Source: Apostichopus japonicus (taxonomy: Eukaryota; Echinodermata; Holothuroidea; Aspidochirotida; Stichopodidae). Taken from it: a stretch of 64,000 bases of DNA. The stretch lies in NCBI RefSeq assembly GCF_037975245.1, contig NC_092569.1:13646001-13710000 (forward strand), given 5' to 3'. Positions 52,285-64,000 of this stretch are shown here, one piece after another. Under the pieces are notes generated by a model. That model was given only the letters and a program-made list of their open reading frames with translations, was not told the origin of the DNA and searched no databases. Every line of letters begins with the position of its first letter. The first letter of the stretch is position 1. The translations under genes and the position numbers were made by a program.

Positions 52285-54965
52285 TAGATACATTATTCAG
52301 CGATATAGGTTTTCGAGCCCTATCTACTCTATTTACTAAGAGCGCTCCCGTCTTAATACTGCTGTTACGTTGACGGGCGATAAATAATATCGCATATTAC
52401 ATCAGTTAAACGTTTGCATTCAAGTAACACAATTACTTTGCGTTAGGGTACACCACTAAAAACGCACCTCGTGAAAATTATATATATATACTAGAGAAAA
52501 ACTTTTAAAGTCTTTTTAAGCGAATTTAGGACTACAAAGCCAGCTACGAATTCAAAATCCTTAGCCAACCTTGGTTCGGAATTTATGAACAACTTTCTTA
52601 CCTCTCAATATATGTGTAATCTGCCATGCAATTGGCAGCAGGTAATATTTTCATCTTAATAGTTTTTCACACCTCCCATCATGATGCAGATTGTAATATA
52701 ATGATATGTGTAAAATTGGATCTCTGTTGGCTTCACCACATTCAACAAAATGAATAAATTCTTTGTAGGACTAATGATAATATATGTTTATTTGCAATTT
52801 GAATCTGCATATTTTCGCAGTACCCGTTGCTGTCAAAATGGTTCTCATTTGTGGAACGGAAACACCCACAAATCGAACACCAACTAGTGAAAACCTTGTA
52901 CATAATGTACGCATTATTTACCATGTGACTAGCACTAGCAACTGGCGATATTTTCATCAGTAGCATCTTCAACCCCCACACAGTGGCGTCGCCAAGGGTT
53001 GGCCTGGGGGCACGTGCCCTCCCATAGCAAATCGTGCCCACAGTTGCCCTCCAGATGCGACTTGTAATGTTAAAAAAATACTCAAATTTTTATTTTACAA
53101 AGGACGAAAAGTATTATGTTCATTAGTAAAACTTCTTTCCCTGCCCATCACAATAACCAGTTGTTTTCTCACTAACAAGGTCACAGAGGCCCCGGCGTGA
53201 ACCGCTAGTGCTTAAACTTCACTACTACCCTGAACATAAAGTTACTTCAAGTTTCAAAATATAGCACCAGATTGCACCTAAGGACCCTTAATTAATCAAA
53301 AATTTCTCAGGAGGACACCCCTTCTCCTTAGATCCCTCCCGATTGATATCATTCATTCAAATAAAAATTGTGCCCCCTTATTAAGTGTTGTGCCCCCTGT
53401 GCCCCCAAGATTGAAATGTCTGGAGACGCCACTGCCCTCACTCCCTCCCTTCACAGTATGACTTTCTTGAAAGTAATTGTTCTTTGTAAATTGCAAAAGA
53501 TCACACAATTTCGCATTTCAGCATCCTTACTTTTTACAGAAGTGGATCAAAATGGGGAGGAGACATCCCTTCCCGTGAAACCCTGATCACTTGGTTCCTG
53601 GTTTTCAGACAGTGATATGAAATAAATATTTTCAAGAGATCGCAACCAATACCATTGACTAAGGCAAGAATATTACTGAACCACAATAGTTCAGTAGAGT
53701 GATATAACACGTAATTTATACTGATTGACCGTGATAACCGCAATTATTGGTATTGCTTGAATCTTGAAACACAACTTACTTTTTATTATAAATGTAAATA
53801 TTGAAGCAAATTAAATATAAAATAGTAGAATGGAACAAGGAGTTACTAGGACATCGATGTTGTTAAGGGGCGAATTCAGCACTTAACAATCATCCTTATA
53901 TATGAGAGATATGAAACTTAAATTTCCAGTAACTTTCAACATATAGTGTAAAGATCCGACATGTTTTCTCCACATCCATTAAACAATTAATGGAGTCTGA
54001 CATGAAGCTTCCTTAACATCACATCCGATCATTGCATATCGCTCACACAGACGATGCCATTAAGCGCAAATGTGTCAATTTCATAAATGTTTAAATTTAA
54101 TTTTTTAAACGGATATGGTCAAGACTTTTTATTGGAGGCTGGGAGTAAGGATTTGGCTACCATAATGTTATTTCAGGTTAATATATACAATAAACTTGAT
54201 TTTCTGTTACTCAGATGAGATAATGTCTTTTTAACACCGGCTTTATCATCACCCCATGCATTATCACACAAACCCACACGTTTCTATTCCTGTGACGTGA
54301 CGTAAAACCCACGCGGTACTTCTTGCACGCGTGAGAGTGTACATGGTTGATGGATACCTTTTTGAACCAATATCGATTTAGAAAAAAAGACAGAATGGTA
54401 TATTAAAAACTATGACAAAGTAGAAGAAAGTGAGGTGGCTGTACGTAAACATTGTTTTCTACAACTTTGAAGCGCCAACATAGAGATAACATGTCTTGAT
54501 TCGGGTTGGTAAGTTCAGCACCATCGATATCGTTACGGTACTGTACCTGTACCATCATTACCAATACTAGGGTTTGAAACATGAGTATGTTGGAAGTTCT
54601 GGCCATTGTTTGGGAGCCCTGTATCAATCTACAAGGGGTGTAACACCTCCTTGGCGAGAGTCTGTATAGGACAACTGTAGCAGCAAAACGTATGATCGTG
54701 TGCATTTGTTTATTACAGTTAACCTTCCGTCCTTTTTTAACCTCAGGTTAAGTACATCACCGCTTCTTCTCGTGTACCGTGAAGCTGATTTACTGAAGCC
54801 AAGCATGATGATCTTCTATAAGTGTTTGTTCTCATCAAATTACAGTTCCTTTTGAACTATTGCATAAAGCCTAGCTGTGATTAAAGCAATTAGTCAGTTC
54901 TCACAGCCATTAATGAATGTACTACTAAAGTTCCCCACCAGCGTCCTTTAATTAGGCTGAAGAGC

Positions 54966-55972
54966 ATGGGTATCATAGGGAATTTACTGTCTTGGATCGG
55001 GAATTGGCTTGGTAATAGGGAACAGAGGGTGGTAATTAATGGCTGTGCTTCTTCTTGGCAGAACGTTACTAGTGGGGTTCCACAAGGGTCTGTATTAGGT
55101 CCCCTGTTGTTTGTTGCCTATATAAATGACATCGACGGAGATATTTTGTGTACAGCTAAGAAGTTTGCTGATGACACCAAGTTGTATTCTGACGTCTCTT
55201 CCAAAAGCGATTCTGAGAAATTTCAAGCGGATTTAGATAAGATTTTTTCCTGGTCTCAGGGGTGGCAAATGCTTTTTAACATTGATAAATGTAAGGTAAT
55301 GCACATTGGTAGTAGTAACCAAAAGTTTACATACAATCTAAATGGTGTGAAGTTACAGGCGGTCTCTGTTGAAAGAGACCTAGGTATCTACATTGACTCA
55401 ACTCTGCAACCTTCCAAACATTGTCTTGAAGCTGCTAAAAGAGGTAATAGGGTTTTAGTTATGATCAAGAGGAACTTCAGTTTTCTGAAAGAGGAATTCG
55501 TAGTTAGGCTTATAAGCAGTTGGTTAGGCCTCATCTGGAGTATGCTGTGCAGGCTTGGAACCCTTATTTTGCTAAGGATAAGGAAGTACTTGCAAAGGTC
55601 CAGAGGAGGGCTACTAGGATGAGTAGTTCCTTAAAGAGGGTTCCTTATTATAGGCGGTTACAACTTGTGAATCTCACCGCACTGGAGCTTAGGAGGTTAC
55701 GTGGGGACTTGATCCAGGTTTTCAAGATTGTGTATGGTTTCGACAATTTATCCTTTACCGACTTTTTCATGTTTGCAAACAGTAGTTGTACTAGAGGTCA
55801 TTGTCTTAAACTTCAAAAGTCGCATAGTAGGATTAATATTCGGCATAACATTTTTTCAAATAGGGTTGTGAATGAGTGGAATGGTTTGCCTGTGAAAGTT
55901 GTACTTGCAAGTAGTGTCAATGGGTTTAAGAATGCTTTGGACAAGCACTTTAAGCATTGTAATCGGGTCTGA
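54966..55972 (+). pseudogene. CR1/L2-like LINE RT, 3' part, one frameshift
   Basis: Starts in the RT: NREQRVVINGCASSW, GVPQGSVLGPLLFVAYINDI, KKFADDTKLYSDVSS, then FNIDKCKVMHIG. A one-base loss at about 55508-55510 shifts the frame, and the thumb/C-terminus continues in the next frame: VRPHLEYAVQAWNPYFAKDK, KVQRRATRM, to the typical C-terminal end FSNRVVNEWNGLP. 5'-truncated; the endonuclease domain is absent. The same insertion, more truncated, is present in R1 (3407-3698). Confidence 0.88.
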
Positions 55973-56616
55973 GTGTTTGTGTCTTCAGTTTTTTCCCTCT
56001 CTTTATAGGGTCCTTGATGGGGACTTAAGTGTCCCTCCTGATCCTTTTTTCTACTAAACTAGACTACTAACTGGTGTATTGAACACAAAAGAAGCTGTAT
56101 TAAAGAAGATAAGTTTCCTTCGATTTTTGGAATAATGGACAGGCATGGCTATCGAGAGACTAAGAATGGTTTTGTAAATGTATCTTCGTTGCAGTTGCCA
56201 TTGAATCAATTTTTAATATGTTCAGATGATAATCACACCTTATTAAAGACTTCGATTTTCTTCAATTTTATTGATACTGAATAACCGAAAATATCATTTC
56301 ATTTATTACGTTGCTGATATCTGATTGGATGATATGTATATCAACCTTTACTGCTGTCTCTTCACAAGAGTTTGAGCCATAATTAATCAACGCCAATAAT
56401 GAATATTCTGAATGGTATATTGAACACAAAAGAAGATGTATCTCAATACAATATTTTCCCTTCGATTTTAGTTATCATGGAGAGGCATGGCTTCAGAATA
56501 AATTAAAAACCAAGACACTCCAAAAGTTTGTAAGCTGATATATATATATATATGTTTATATATATGTATATATATATATATGTTTATATATATATATATA
56601 TATATGTATGTATTCG

Positions 56617-57044
56617 CAATCCACAATTAACCCTTACAAAGAGGGAATTTAGGCCTGCACAAAAGCATTCAAGCCAAAACGTGCCAAAACCCCCACTAAG
56701 GAAGAATTGGCTGAATTGATGCAGCTAAGCTCGACCAGCAATAATCTGCTATTTGGCAACAAACACTACCCCCAAATTCATGGCACTGCAATGGTCCCAA
56801 AATGACACCGTCTTTTGCCAACATCCTTATGGGAAACCTCGAGAAAGAATTTCTATCTCGACAAAACTTGAAACCATACACGTGGCTACGTTTCAATGAC
56901 GATATCTTCATGATATGGACCCATGGCGAGGCAAATCTAAAACTCTAAAGATTTTTCTGGACATGACGTTCACTTCTTGGACACAACTGTGGCCCTACTA
57001 AATGGTCCACTCAAAACAGGCTTGTTCAATAAAGTCACGAACAA
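56617..57044 (+). pseudogene. Penelope RT fragment in R3/R4 junction
   Basis: Equivalent to residues ~28-190 of the 6891-8390 protein with several breaks: ACTKAFK-like, FLSRQNLKPYTWLRF, DIFMIWTHGEANLKL, stop, then MTFTSWTQLWP in a shifted frame (GHDVHFLDTT reading). A segment of ~17 codons is deleted between the two pieces. Confidence 0.75.
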
Positions 57045-59239
57045 GCTTGAACATAAAGTTACTTCAAGTTGCAAAATATAGCACCAGATTGCAGCTAAGG
57101 ACCCTTAATTAATCTAAAATTTCTCAGGAGGAAACCTCTTCCTCTTAGACCCCTCCCCATTGATGGCATTTATTCAAATAAACATCGTGTCCCTTAATTA
57201 AGTGTTGTACCCCCTGTGCCCCCAAGATTGAAATGTCTGGCTACACCACTGCCCTCACTCCCTCCCTCTCACATTATGACTTTCAATTGTTCTTTGTAAA
57301 TTGTAAAATATCACACAATTTTGCTTTTCAGCGTCCTTACTTTTTACAGAAGTGGATCAAAATGGGGAGGAGACATCCCTTCCCGTGAAACCCTGATCAC
57401 TTGGCTCCTGGTTTTCAGACAGTGATATGAAATAAATATTTTCAAGAGATCGCAACCAATACAATTGACTAAGGCAAGAATATTACTGAACCACACTAGT
57501 TTAGTGGAGTGAGATAACACGTTATTTATACTGATTGACCGTGATAACCGCAATTATTGTTATTGCTTGAATCTGTGCAGAACACAACTTACTTTTTATT
57601 GTAAATATTAATATTGAAGCAAATTAAAAATAAAACAGTGGAATTGAACGAGGAGTAACTACGACGTCGATGCTGTTAAGGTGTGAATTCAGCACTTAAC
57701 AATCATCCTTATATTTGAGAGATATGAAACTAAAATTTAAAGTAACTTACAAGATATAGTGTATAGATCCGACATGTTTTCTCCACGTCCTGTAAACACT
57801 TAATGGAGTTTGCGATGAAGCTTAATTAACATCACATCCGATCATTGCATATCGCTCACACAGACGATGCCATTAAGCGCAAATGTGTCAATTTCATAAA
57901 TGTTTAAATTTAATTTTTTAAACGGATATGGTCAACAAGACTTTCCATTGGAGGCTGGGAGTAAGGGTTTGGCTACCATTATGTTATTTCAGGTTAATAT
58001 ATACATTTAACTTGATTTTCTGTTAATCAGATCAGATAATGTCTTTTTAACACCGGCTTCATAATCACCCCATGCATTATCACACAAACCCACACGTTTC
58101 TATTCCTGTGACGTGACGTAAAACACATGCGGTACTTCTTACACGCGTGGGAGTGTATATGGTTGATGGATACCTTTTTGAACCAATATCGATTTAGAAA
58201 AAAAGACAGAATGGTATATTAAAAACTATGACAAAGTAGAAAAAAGTGAGGTGGCTGTACGTAAACATTGTTTTCTACAACTTTGAAGCGCCAACATAGA
58301 GATAACATGGCTTGATTCTGGTTGGTTAGGTCAGCACCATCGATATCGTAACGGTACTGTACCTGTACCATCATTACCAATACAAGGGTTTGAAACATGA
58401 GTATGTTGGAAGTTCTGGCCATTGTTTGGGAGCCCTGGGTCAATCTACAAGGGGTATAACACCTCCTTGGCGAGAGTCTGTATAGGACAAAACCAACTGT
58501 AGCAGCAAAACGTATGATCGCGTGTGCATTTGTTTATTACAGTTAACCTCCCGTCCCTTTTTAACCTCAGTTACAGTACATCTCTGCTTCTCCGCGTGTA
58601 CATGAAAGCTGATTAACTGAAGCCAAGAATATTGCTCTTCTATATTTTGTTCTCATTAGGGTACAGTTCCTCTTGAACAAATACATAAAGCCTAGCTGTG
58701 ATTAAAACAATTAGTCAGTTCTCACAGCCATTAATGAATATACTAACTGGTGTATTAAACACAAAAGAAGCTTTATTAAAGACGATATGTTTCCTTCGAT
58801 TTTTGGTTACCATGGAGAGGCATGGCTATCGAGAGATTTAGAATGGTTTTGTAAATATATCTTTGCTGCAGTTGCAAATGAATCAAATTTTAATATGTTC
58901 AGATGAGAATCACACCTTATTAAAGACTTCAATTTTCTTCAATTTTATTGATACTGAATAACCGAAAATATCATTTCATTTATTACGTTGTTGATATCTG
59001 ATTGGATGATATGTATATCAACCTTTACTGCTGTCTCTGCACAAGAGTTTAACGATAATTAATCAACGCCATTAATGAAAATTCTGAATGGTATATTGAA
59101 CACAAAAGAAGATGTATCTCAATACAATATTTTCCCTTCGATTTTAGTTATCATGGACACGCTTGGCTTCAGAATAACTTATTAAAGATCAACACACCAG
59201 AAAAGTTTGCTATGGTGGTATATTTATATATATATTTAT
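57045..59239. repeat. Composite repeat unit R4
   Basis: R core with landmarks at 57354 and 58397; lacks the CR1 insertion. Closest in layout to R2 and R5. No gene. Confidence 0.78.
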
Positions 59240-59672
59240 TCGTAATAAACAATTAACCCTAACGAAGAGGGAATTTCGACCTGCACAAAAGCATTCAAAC
59301 CGAACGTGCCAAAACCCCTACTAAGGAAGAATTGGTTGAATTGATGCAGCTAAGCTTGACCAGCAGTAATCTGCTGGTTGGCAACAAACACTACCTCCAA
59401 ATTCATGTCACTGCAATGGTTCCAAGATGACACCGTCTTTTGCCAACATCTTTATGGGAAACCTCGAGAAAGAATTTCTATCTCGACAAACCTTGAAACC
59501 ACACACATGGTTACGTTTCATTGACGATATCTTCATGATATGGACCCATGGCGAGGAAAATCTAGAACTCTAAAGATTTTTCTGGACATAACGATCACTT
59601 CCTGGACACAAGTGTGGCCCACAAAATGGTCCACTCAAAACAGGCTTGTTCAATATAGTCACGAACAAGCTT
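59240..59672 (+). pseudogene. Penelope RT fragment in R4/R5 junction
   Basis: Same two-piece fragment as 56617-57044: EGISACTK region, YRHDIFMIW-type segment (FIDDIFMIWTHGEENLEL), stop, then DTSVAHKMVHSK in a shifted frame. Multiple frameshifts. Confidence 0.75.
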
Positions 59673-61840
59673 GAACATAAAGTTACTTCAAGTTGCAAAA
59701 TATAGCACCAGATTGCACCTAAAGACCCTTAATTAATCTAAAATTTCTCAGGAGGACACCTCTTCCTCTTAGACCCCTCCCCATTGATGGCATTCATTCA
59801 AATAAACATCGTGCCCCCTAATTTAGTGTGGTACCCTCCTGTGCCCCCAAGTTTGAAATGTCTGGGGACGCCACTGCCTCACTCCCTCCCTCCCTCCCAC
59901 AGTATGACTTTCTTGAAAGTAATTGTTCTTTGTCAATTGTAAAAGATCACACAATTTCGCATTTCAGCATTCTTACTTTTAACAGAAGTGGATCAAAATG
60001 GGGAGGAGACATCCCTTCCCGTGAAACCCTGATCACTTGGTTCCTGGTTTTCAGACAGTGAAATGAAATAAATATTTTCAAGAGATCGCAACCAATACAA
60101 TTGACTAAGGAAAGAATATCACTGAACCACAATAGTTTAGTAGAGTGAGATAACATGTTATTCATACTGATTGACCGTGATAACCGAAATTATTGGTATT
60201 GCTTGAATCTTGAAACACAACTTACTTTTTATTGTAAATGTAAATATTGAAGCAAATTAAAAATAAAACAGTAGAATGGAACGAGGACTTACTGGGACGT
60301 CGATGCAGTTAAGGGTCGAATTCAGCATTTAAAATTCACCCTAATATATGAGAGATATGAAACTTAAATTTCCAGTAACTTACAACATACAGTGTATAGA
60401 TCCGACATGTTTTCTCCACATCTATTTAAACACGTAATGGAGTTTGACATGATGCTTCCTTCACATCACGTCCGATCATTGCATATCGCTCACACAGATC
60501 ATGCAATTAAGCGCAATTGTGTCAATTTCATAAATGTTTAAATTTAATTTTTTAAACGGATATGGTCAAGACTTTTTATTGGAGGCTAGGGAAAGGGTTT
60601 GGCTACCATTATGTTATTCAGGTTAATATATACAATTAACTTGATTTTCTGTTAATCAGATCAGATAATGTCTTTTTAACACGGTCGGCTTCATAATCAC
60701 CCCATGCATTATCACACAAACCCACACGTTTTTATTCCTGTGACGTGACGTAAAACACATGCGGTACTTCTTGCACGCGTGAGAGTGTACATGGTTGATG
60801 GATACCTTTTTGAACCAATATCGATTTAGAAAAAAAGACAGAATGGTATATAAAAACTATGACAAAGTAGAAAAAAGTGAGGTGGCTGTAAGTCAACATT
60901 GTTTTCTACAACTTTGAAGCGCCAACATAGAGATAACAAGGCTTGATTCGGGTTGGTAAGGTCAGCACCATCGATATCGTTACGGTACTGTACCTCTACC
61001 ATAATTACCAATACAAGGGTTTGAAACATGAGTATGTTGGAAGTTCTGGCCATTGTTTGGGAGCCCTGCGTCAATCTACAAGGGGTATAACACCTCCTTG
61101 GCGAGAGTCTGTATGGGACAAAACCAACTGTAGCAGCAAAACGTATGATCGTGTGCATTTGTTTATTACAGTTAACCTTCCGTCCTTTTTTAACCTCAGT
61201 TTAAGTTCATATCCGCTTCTCTGCGTGTACCTGAAAGCTGATTTACTGGTGCCAAGAATATTGCTCTTCTATATTTTGTTCTCATTAGGGTACAGTTCCT
61301 CTTGAACAAATGCATAAAGCCTAGCTGTGATTAAAACAATTTAGTCAGTTCTCACAGCCATTAATGAATATACTAACTGGTGTATTGAACACAAAAGAAG
61401 CTTTATTAAAGACGATATGTTTCCTTCGATTTTTGTTTACCATGGAGAGGCAAGGCTATTGAGAGATTTAGAATGGTTTTGTAAATATATCTTTGCTGCA
61501 GTTGCCAATGATTCAATTTTTCATATGTTCAGATGAGAATCACACCTTATTAAAGACTTCGATTTTCTTCAATTTTATTGAAAGTGAAAAACCGAAAATA
61601 TCATTTCATTTATTACGTTGTTGATATCTGATTGGATGATATGTATATCAACCTTTACTGCTGTCTCTGCACAAGAGTTTAAGCGATAATTAATCAACGC
61701 CATTAATGAAAATTCTGAATGGTATATTGAACACAAAAGAAGATGTATCTCAATACAATATTTTCCTTTCGATTTTAGTTATCACGTGGCTTCAGAATAA
61801 ATTATTAAAGATCAACACACCAGAAAAGTTTGCTATGGTG

Positions 61841-61887
<47 letters not shown>
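59673..61887. repeat. Composite repeat unit R5
   Basis: R core with landmarks at 59989 and 61027 and an (AT)n at 61843-61886 where R2 has its own at 5957-5990. No gene; the open frames near 60826-61305 repeat in other units only because the DNA is duplicated. Confidence 0.78.
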
Positions 61888-61888
<1 letters not shown>

Positions 61889-62426
61889 GTTATACACAAT
61901 TAACCCTAACGAAGAGGGAATTTCGGCCTGCACAAAAACATTCAAACCGAGACGTGCCAAAACCCCCACTCAGGAAGAATTAACTGAATTGATGCAACTA
62001 ATCTTGACCAGCAATAATCTGGTATTTGGCAACAAACACTACCTCCAAATTCATGGCACCGCAATGGGTACCAAAATGACACCGTCTTTTGTCAACATCT
62101 TTATGGGAAACTTCGAGAAAGAATTTCTATCTCGACAAAACTTGAAACCACACACGTTGTTACGTTTCATTGACGATATCTTCATGATATTGACCGATGA
62201 CGAGGCAAATCTAAAACTCTTCATTGATGGCACAAACTCGTTTCATCTCACAAACAAATTTACTGCAGTCGATTTTGTTTCCCTTACTAAAGAACTGTCA
62301 CAACATCTCCTAAACAGACATTATTTTCGGGGTACTATTGAAAATGCTATCAAAAGGCTAAAAGCAAACCCCGTACCGAAACATTGACGTACAAAACTCG
62401 TCAAAACAGTTCCAAAAGGGAACCAT
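61888..62426 (+). pseudogene. Penelope RT fragment with internal deletion (partner of 5996-6526)
   Basis: HYLQIHGTAMGTKMTPSFVN, FIDDIFMILTDDEANLKLF, then a jump to VDFVSLTKELSQHLL and a stop at ~62386. The deletion junction is identical to that in R2. Confidence 0.85.
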
Positions 62427-63735
62427 TTTAATTGTCTTTCATTGTGTTAAGAGATAATCGGTTTAAAACTCAGGTGCGCGGCCATTGTACTCTCAGTAGG
62501 ATATATTTATTGAGACAGAAATGTTCCTTTGAATTGGCCATTCAAGTGATTCAACAAGCAATATATAAACTCAGCATAATACGGTATAAACGGGGGTGGT
62601 TTCTGTATCTCTTTAGATTATTATATATATTTTTTTATTATTGTTGTTATCACCACAAGCATGGTAAATGTATATACTTTGAGGTAAATATATCTATTCT
62701 TAGAATTTTCTTATTATGTTTCCATATTGATATTTTTATCGTCATATGGCTTTATCAATTCTTTGCATATAGGCCTATTATTTATAAAATTAGCGAGGTT
62801 CAGTCGTGTTAATTATGGCCTATATACGGTATAGAAAGCGAATTTTGAAGGTAAATGTAGAAAGATCTTTCAGAGACATATAATCTTTCTTGATGTCTAA
62901 ATGATTTGTATCAAGAGACTAATTATTTCAGTTTTTAATGTAATATTTCCACTTGACGTGTATATTCCAGAAAATGGAAGAAGAAGTAGGTATTAAAATA
63001 TTATTAAAAGTTATCGTTTCTTCATATACTTGTAACGAACATAATTTATGATGTGCAAAGATTTATTTTCAATATTGTATCCCGTCACTGAACATTTATG
63101 TTCATTATATCGTTTTCAATGTTATCTACATAAAAAGAACAGCGAATCAAATTTTATGAGATGCAGGTAAACATTTACAGATTTAGAGATAAAGATCGAA
63201 GATAACAGTGCATGCGCATATAGGGAATGGTTAACCACCCCCCCCCCACCACCACCACGGACTCCCATGGGGTTATGCGAGACCTGGATATGATTATTAA
63301 AATTAATTAGCAGACAGCATACTGCCTTAATGGAAAACATTTTCTTCACCTTTTCCCTGGCTTATTCTTATACACGGAGTTTTGCTCCATAATCGTTGTA
63401 AAACCAAAAATATTGGTTGCGTATACCGTATAGTTTGTATATTACGATGTACATACGCGAGTATTGTCCTATACTTGCGTATCTGTCTCGACGCTTGAGA
63501 TTAGTCTAAGGAGGAATCGTCCTATAATTAAGGGAGACACAAACCCACAAACATTATCTTTAGTCTGTTATGCTTTCTGAGGACAGAGAGCATATGCAAT
63601 GAACCACTTCTGAATCTCTGGGGCGCCAGAAGCATGAGGTCCTGAAGGCGCCGATTTCCTCTTGATTGCGAAAGGTGCTAGTTTTGTACGAGGCGCCATT
63701 GTAAACTGTGTTTATCTTTAATTGTATATATAAAT
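62427..63735. repeat. Block A tail, right copy
   Basis: Parallel to 9752-11090 with small indels; contains a poly-C/CCACC run at 63238-63258. No gene. Confidence 0.85.
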
Positions 63736-63746
63736 ATATATAAATT

Positions 63747-63942
63747 AAGAATAACACACCAGAAAAAATCCACTTCACGACCGGTTTCGTCCTTTTTGAG
63801 ACTCATCAGTCGAACCCCAATCTTTGTGTCACGAACCGAAGTCCGTACCACTCGACCACAGTGATTCTACTAGTGTGTTAATGCGTATAAATTGGTTTTG
63901 TTTAACTGTCATTGAGGGTAATAAAACTGGTGTGTTATTCTT
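63747..63942 (-). mobile_element. Small element: 16-bp inverted ends, tRNA-type promoter and hammerhead ribozyme
   Basis: Ends AAGAATAACACACCAG (63747-63762) and CTGGTGTGTTATTCTT (63927-63942) are perfect inverted copies. Minus-strand order: left end, AT-rich segment, box A TGGTCGAGTGG (63848-63858), box B GGTTCGACTGA (63806-63816), hammerhead (63772-63816), right end. Box A to box B start distance is 42 nt, in the tRNA range. A related sequence without the ribozyme is at 29141-29293. This resembles a small non-autonomous retroelement (SINE or retrozyme-like). No coding capacity. Confidence 0.8.
63772..63816 (-). ncRNA. Hammerhead ribozyme, type I-like, with palindromic short stem III
   Basis: Minus strand: CTGATGAG (63802-63809), stem II GTCT/GGAC with AAAAA loop region, GAAA (63785-63788), then CCGGTC (63779-63784) giving the A-U closing pair and the C17 cleavage position. 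All core nucleotides match the hammerhead consensus. Stem III ACCGGT is self-complementary with no loop, so it would work as a dimer of two RNAs, as known for short-stem-III hammerheads of retroelements. Stem I is weak: G-U, C-G, U-A, U-A, with an A-G mismatch next to the core. Confidence 0.8.
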
Positions 63943-63966
63943 TATTTATTTACCATATATCTGTCA

Positions 63967-64000
63967 TACCACTTGCTACACATTCATATATATATATATA
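63967..64000. repeat. (AT)n at window end
   Basis: ATATAT run after CTTGCTACACATTCATATAT; the same junction occurs inverted at 29139-29150. Confidence 0.9.

Larger units (their letters stand above)
50387..56616. repeat. Block A, right copy, unit R3
   Basis: Duplicate of 1-3694, longer because of the 51037-52284 insert and a fuller CR1 fragment. It starts ~330 bp after the orphan FReD stop, the same position relative to a FReD 3' end that block A would have at the window's left edge. Confidence 0.82.

Noticed and set aside
54403-61305. Conserved short ORFs repeated in R units (around 54403, 58219, 60826, 60943)
   Set aside because: Conservation is explained by recent DNA duplication; both strands are equally conserved, frames are interrupted in some units and no domain is recognisable.
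63779-63809. Hammerhead as a chance match
   Set aside because: Considered because the core is short, but all invariant bases are present with a pairing stem II and palindromic stem III, so it was kept as a feature.

Overview
This window is eukaryotic: AT-rich, intron-containing DNA packed with retroelements, satellites and very long (AT)n tracts. Bacterial-style features (operons, CRISPR, Shine-Dalgarno sites) are absent. Fibrinogen-domain lectin-like genes together with Penelope, CR1-like, L1/Tx1-like and restriction-endonuclease LINEs and tRNA-derived SINEs suggest a marine invertebrate. I lean to an echinoderm, perhaps a sea cucumber, but this is inference from gene content and not proof.

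Two real host genes can be assembled by hand, both on the + strand. Gene 1 (12474-24018) and gene 2 (30539-36826) are paralogues encoding secreted proteins with this layout: signal peptide, short cysteine-containing N-terminal module, Ser/Thr/Pro-rich hinge, TIL-type cysteine-rich domain, EGF-like module, fibrinogen C-terminal (FReD) domain. My exon sets close in frame over their full length, giving 728 aa for gene 1 and 544 aa for gene 2. The hinge is made of tandemly amplified symmetric phase 1-1 mini-exons: nine 23-aa-type exons in gene 1 (one shortened to 16 aa) and five in gene 2, on a ~181-bp exon+intron unit. Gene 1 also has three 30-nt mini-exons. The 23-aa exon boundaries read AG|GTAAG at both ends, so each could act as a recursive splice point or be skipped in frame. 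A 3.3-kb foldback element carrying a broken LINE sits inside the gene 1 hinge array.

Layout: 1-11.1 kb is a repeat block (block A: composite R units with Penelope and CR1 debris, one fuller Penelope element, and (AT)n). 11.1-24 kb is a SINE plus gene 1. 24.4-29.1 kb holds two satellite arrays with unrecognised DNA between them. 29.1-36.8 kb holds a tRNA-promoter element, (AT)n and gene 2. 36.8-46 kb is mostly gene-free, with an orphan terminal FReD exon scrap at 39018, minisatellites, a Penelope remnant and a SINE. 46.2-48.7 kb is a broken LINE with a restriction-like endonuclease. 49747-50059 is a second orphan, frameshifted FReD last exon. 50.4-63.7 kb is a second copy of block A. Both block A copies follow, or appear to follow, a FReD 3' end, so the window looks like part of a tandem array of [FReD gene + block A].

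The most unusual element is at 63747-63942 (minus strand). Its tRNA-like box A/box B promoter runs directly into a hammerhead ribozyme core: the last four bases of box B are the first four of the ribozyme CUGAUGA motif. The unit is bounded by 16-bp inverted repeats. A related copy without the ribozyme lies at 29141-29293. All calls come from reading the sequence; no search or alignment was run.
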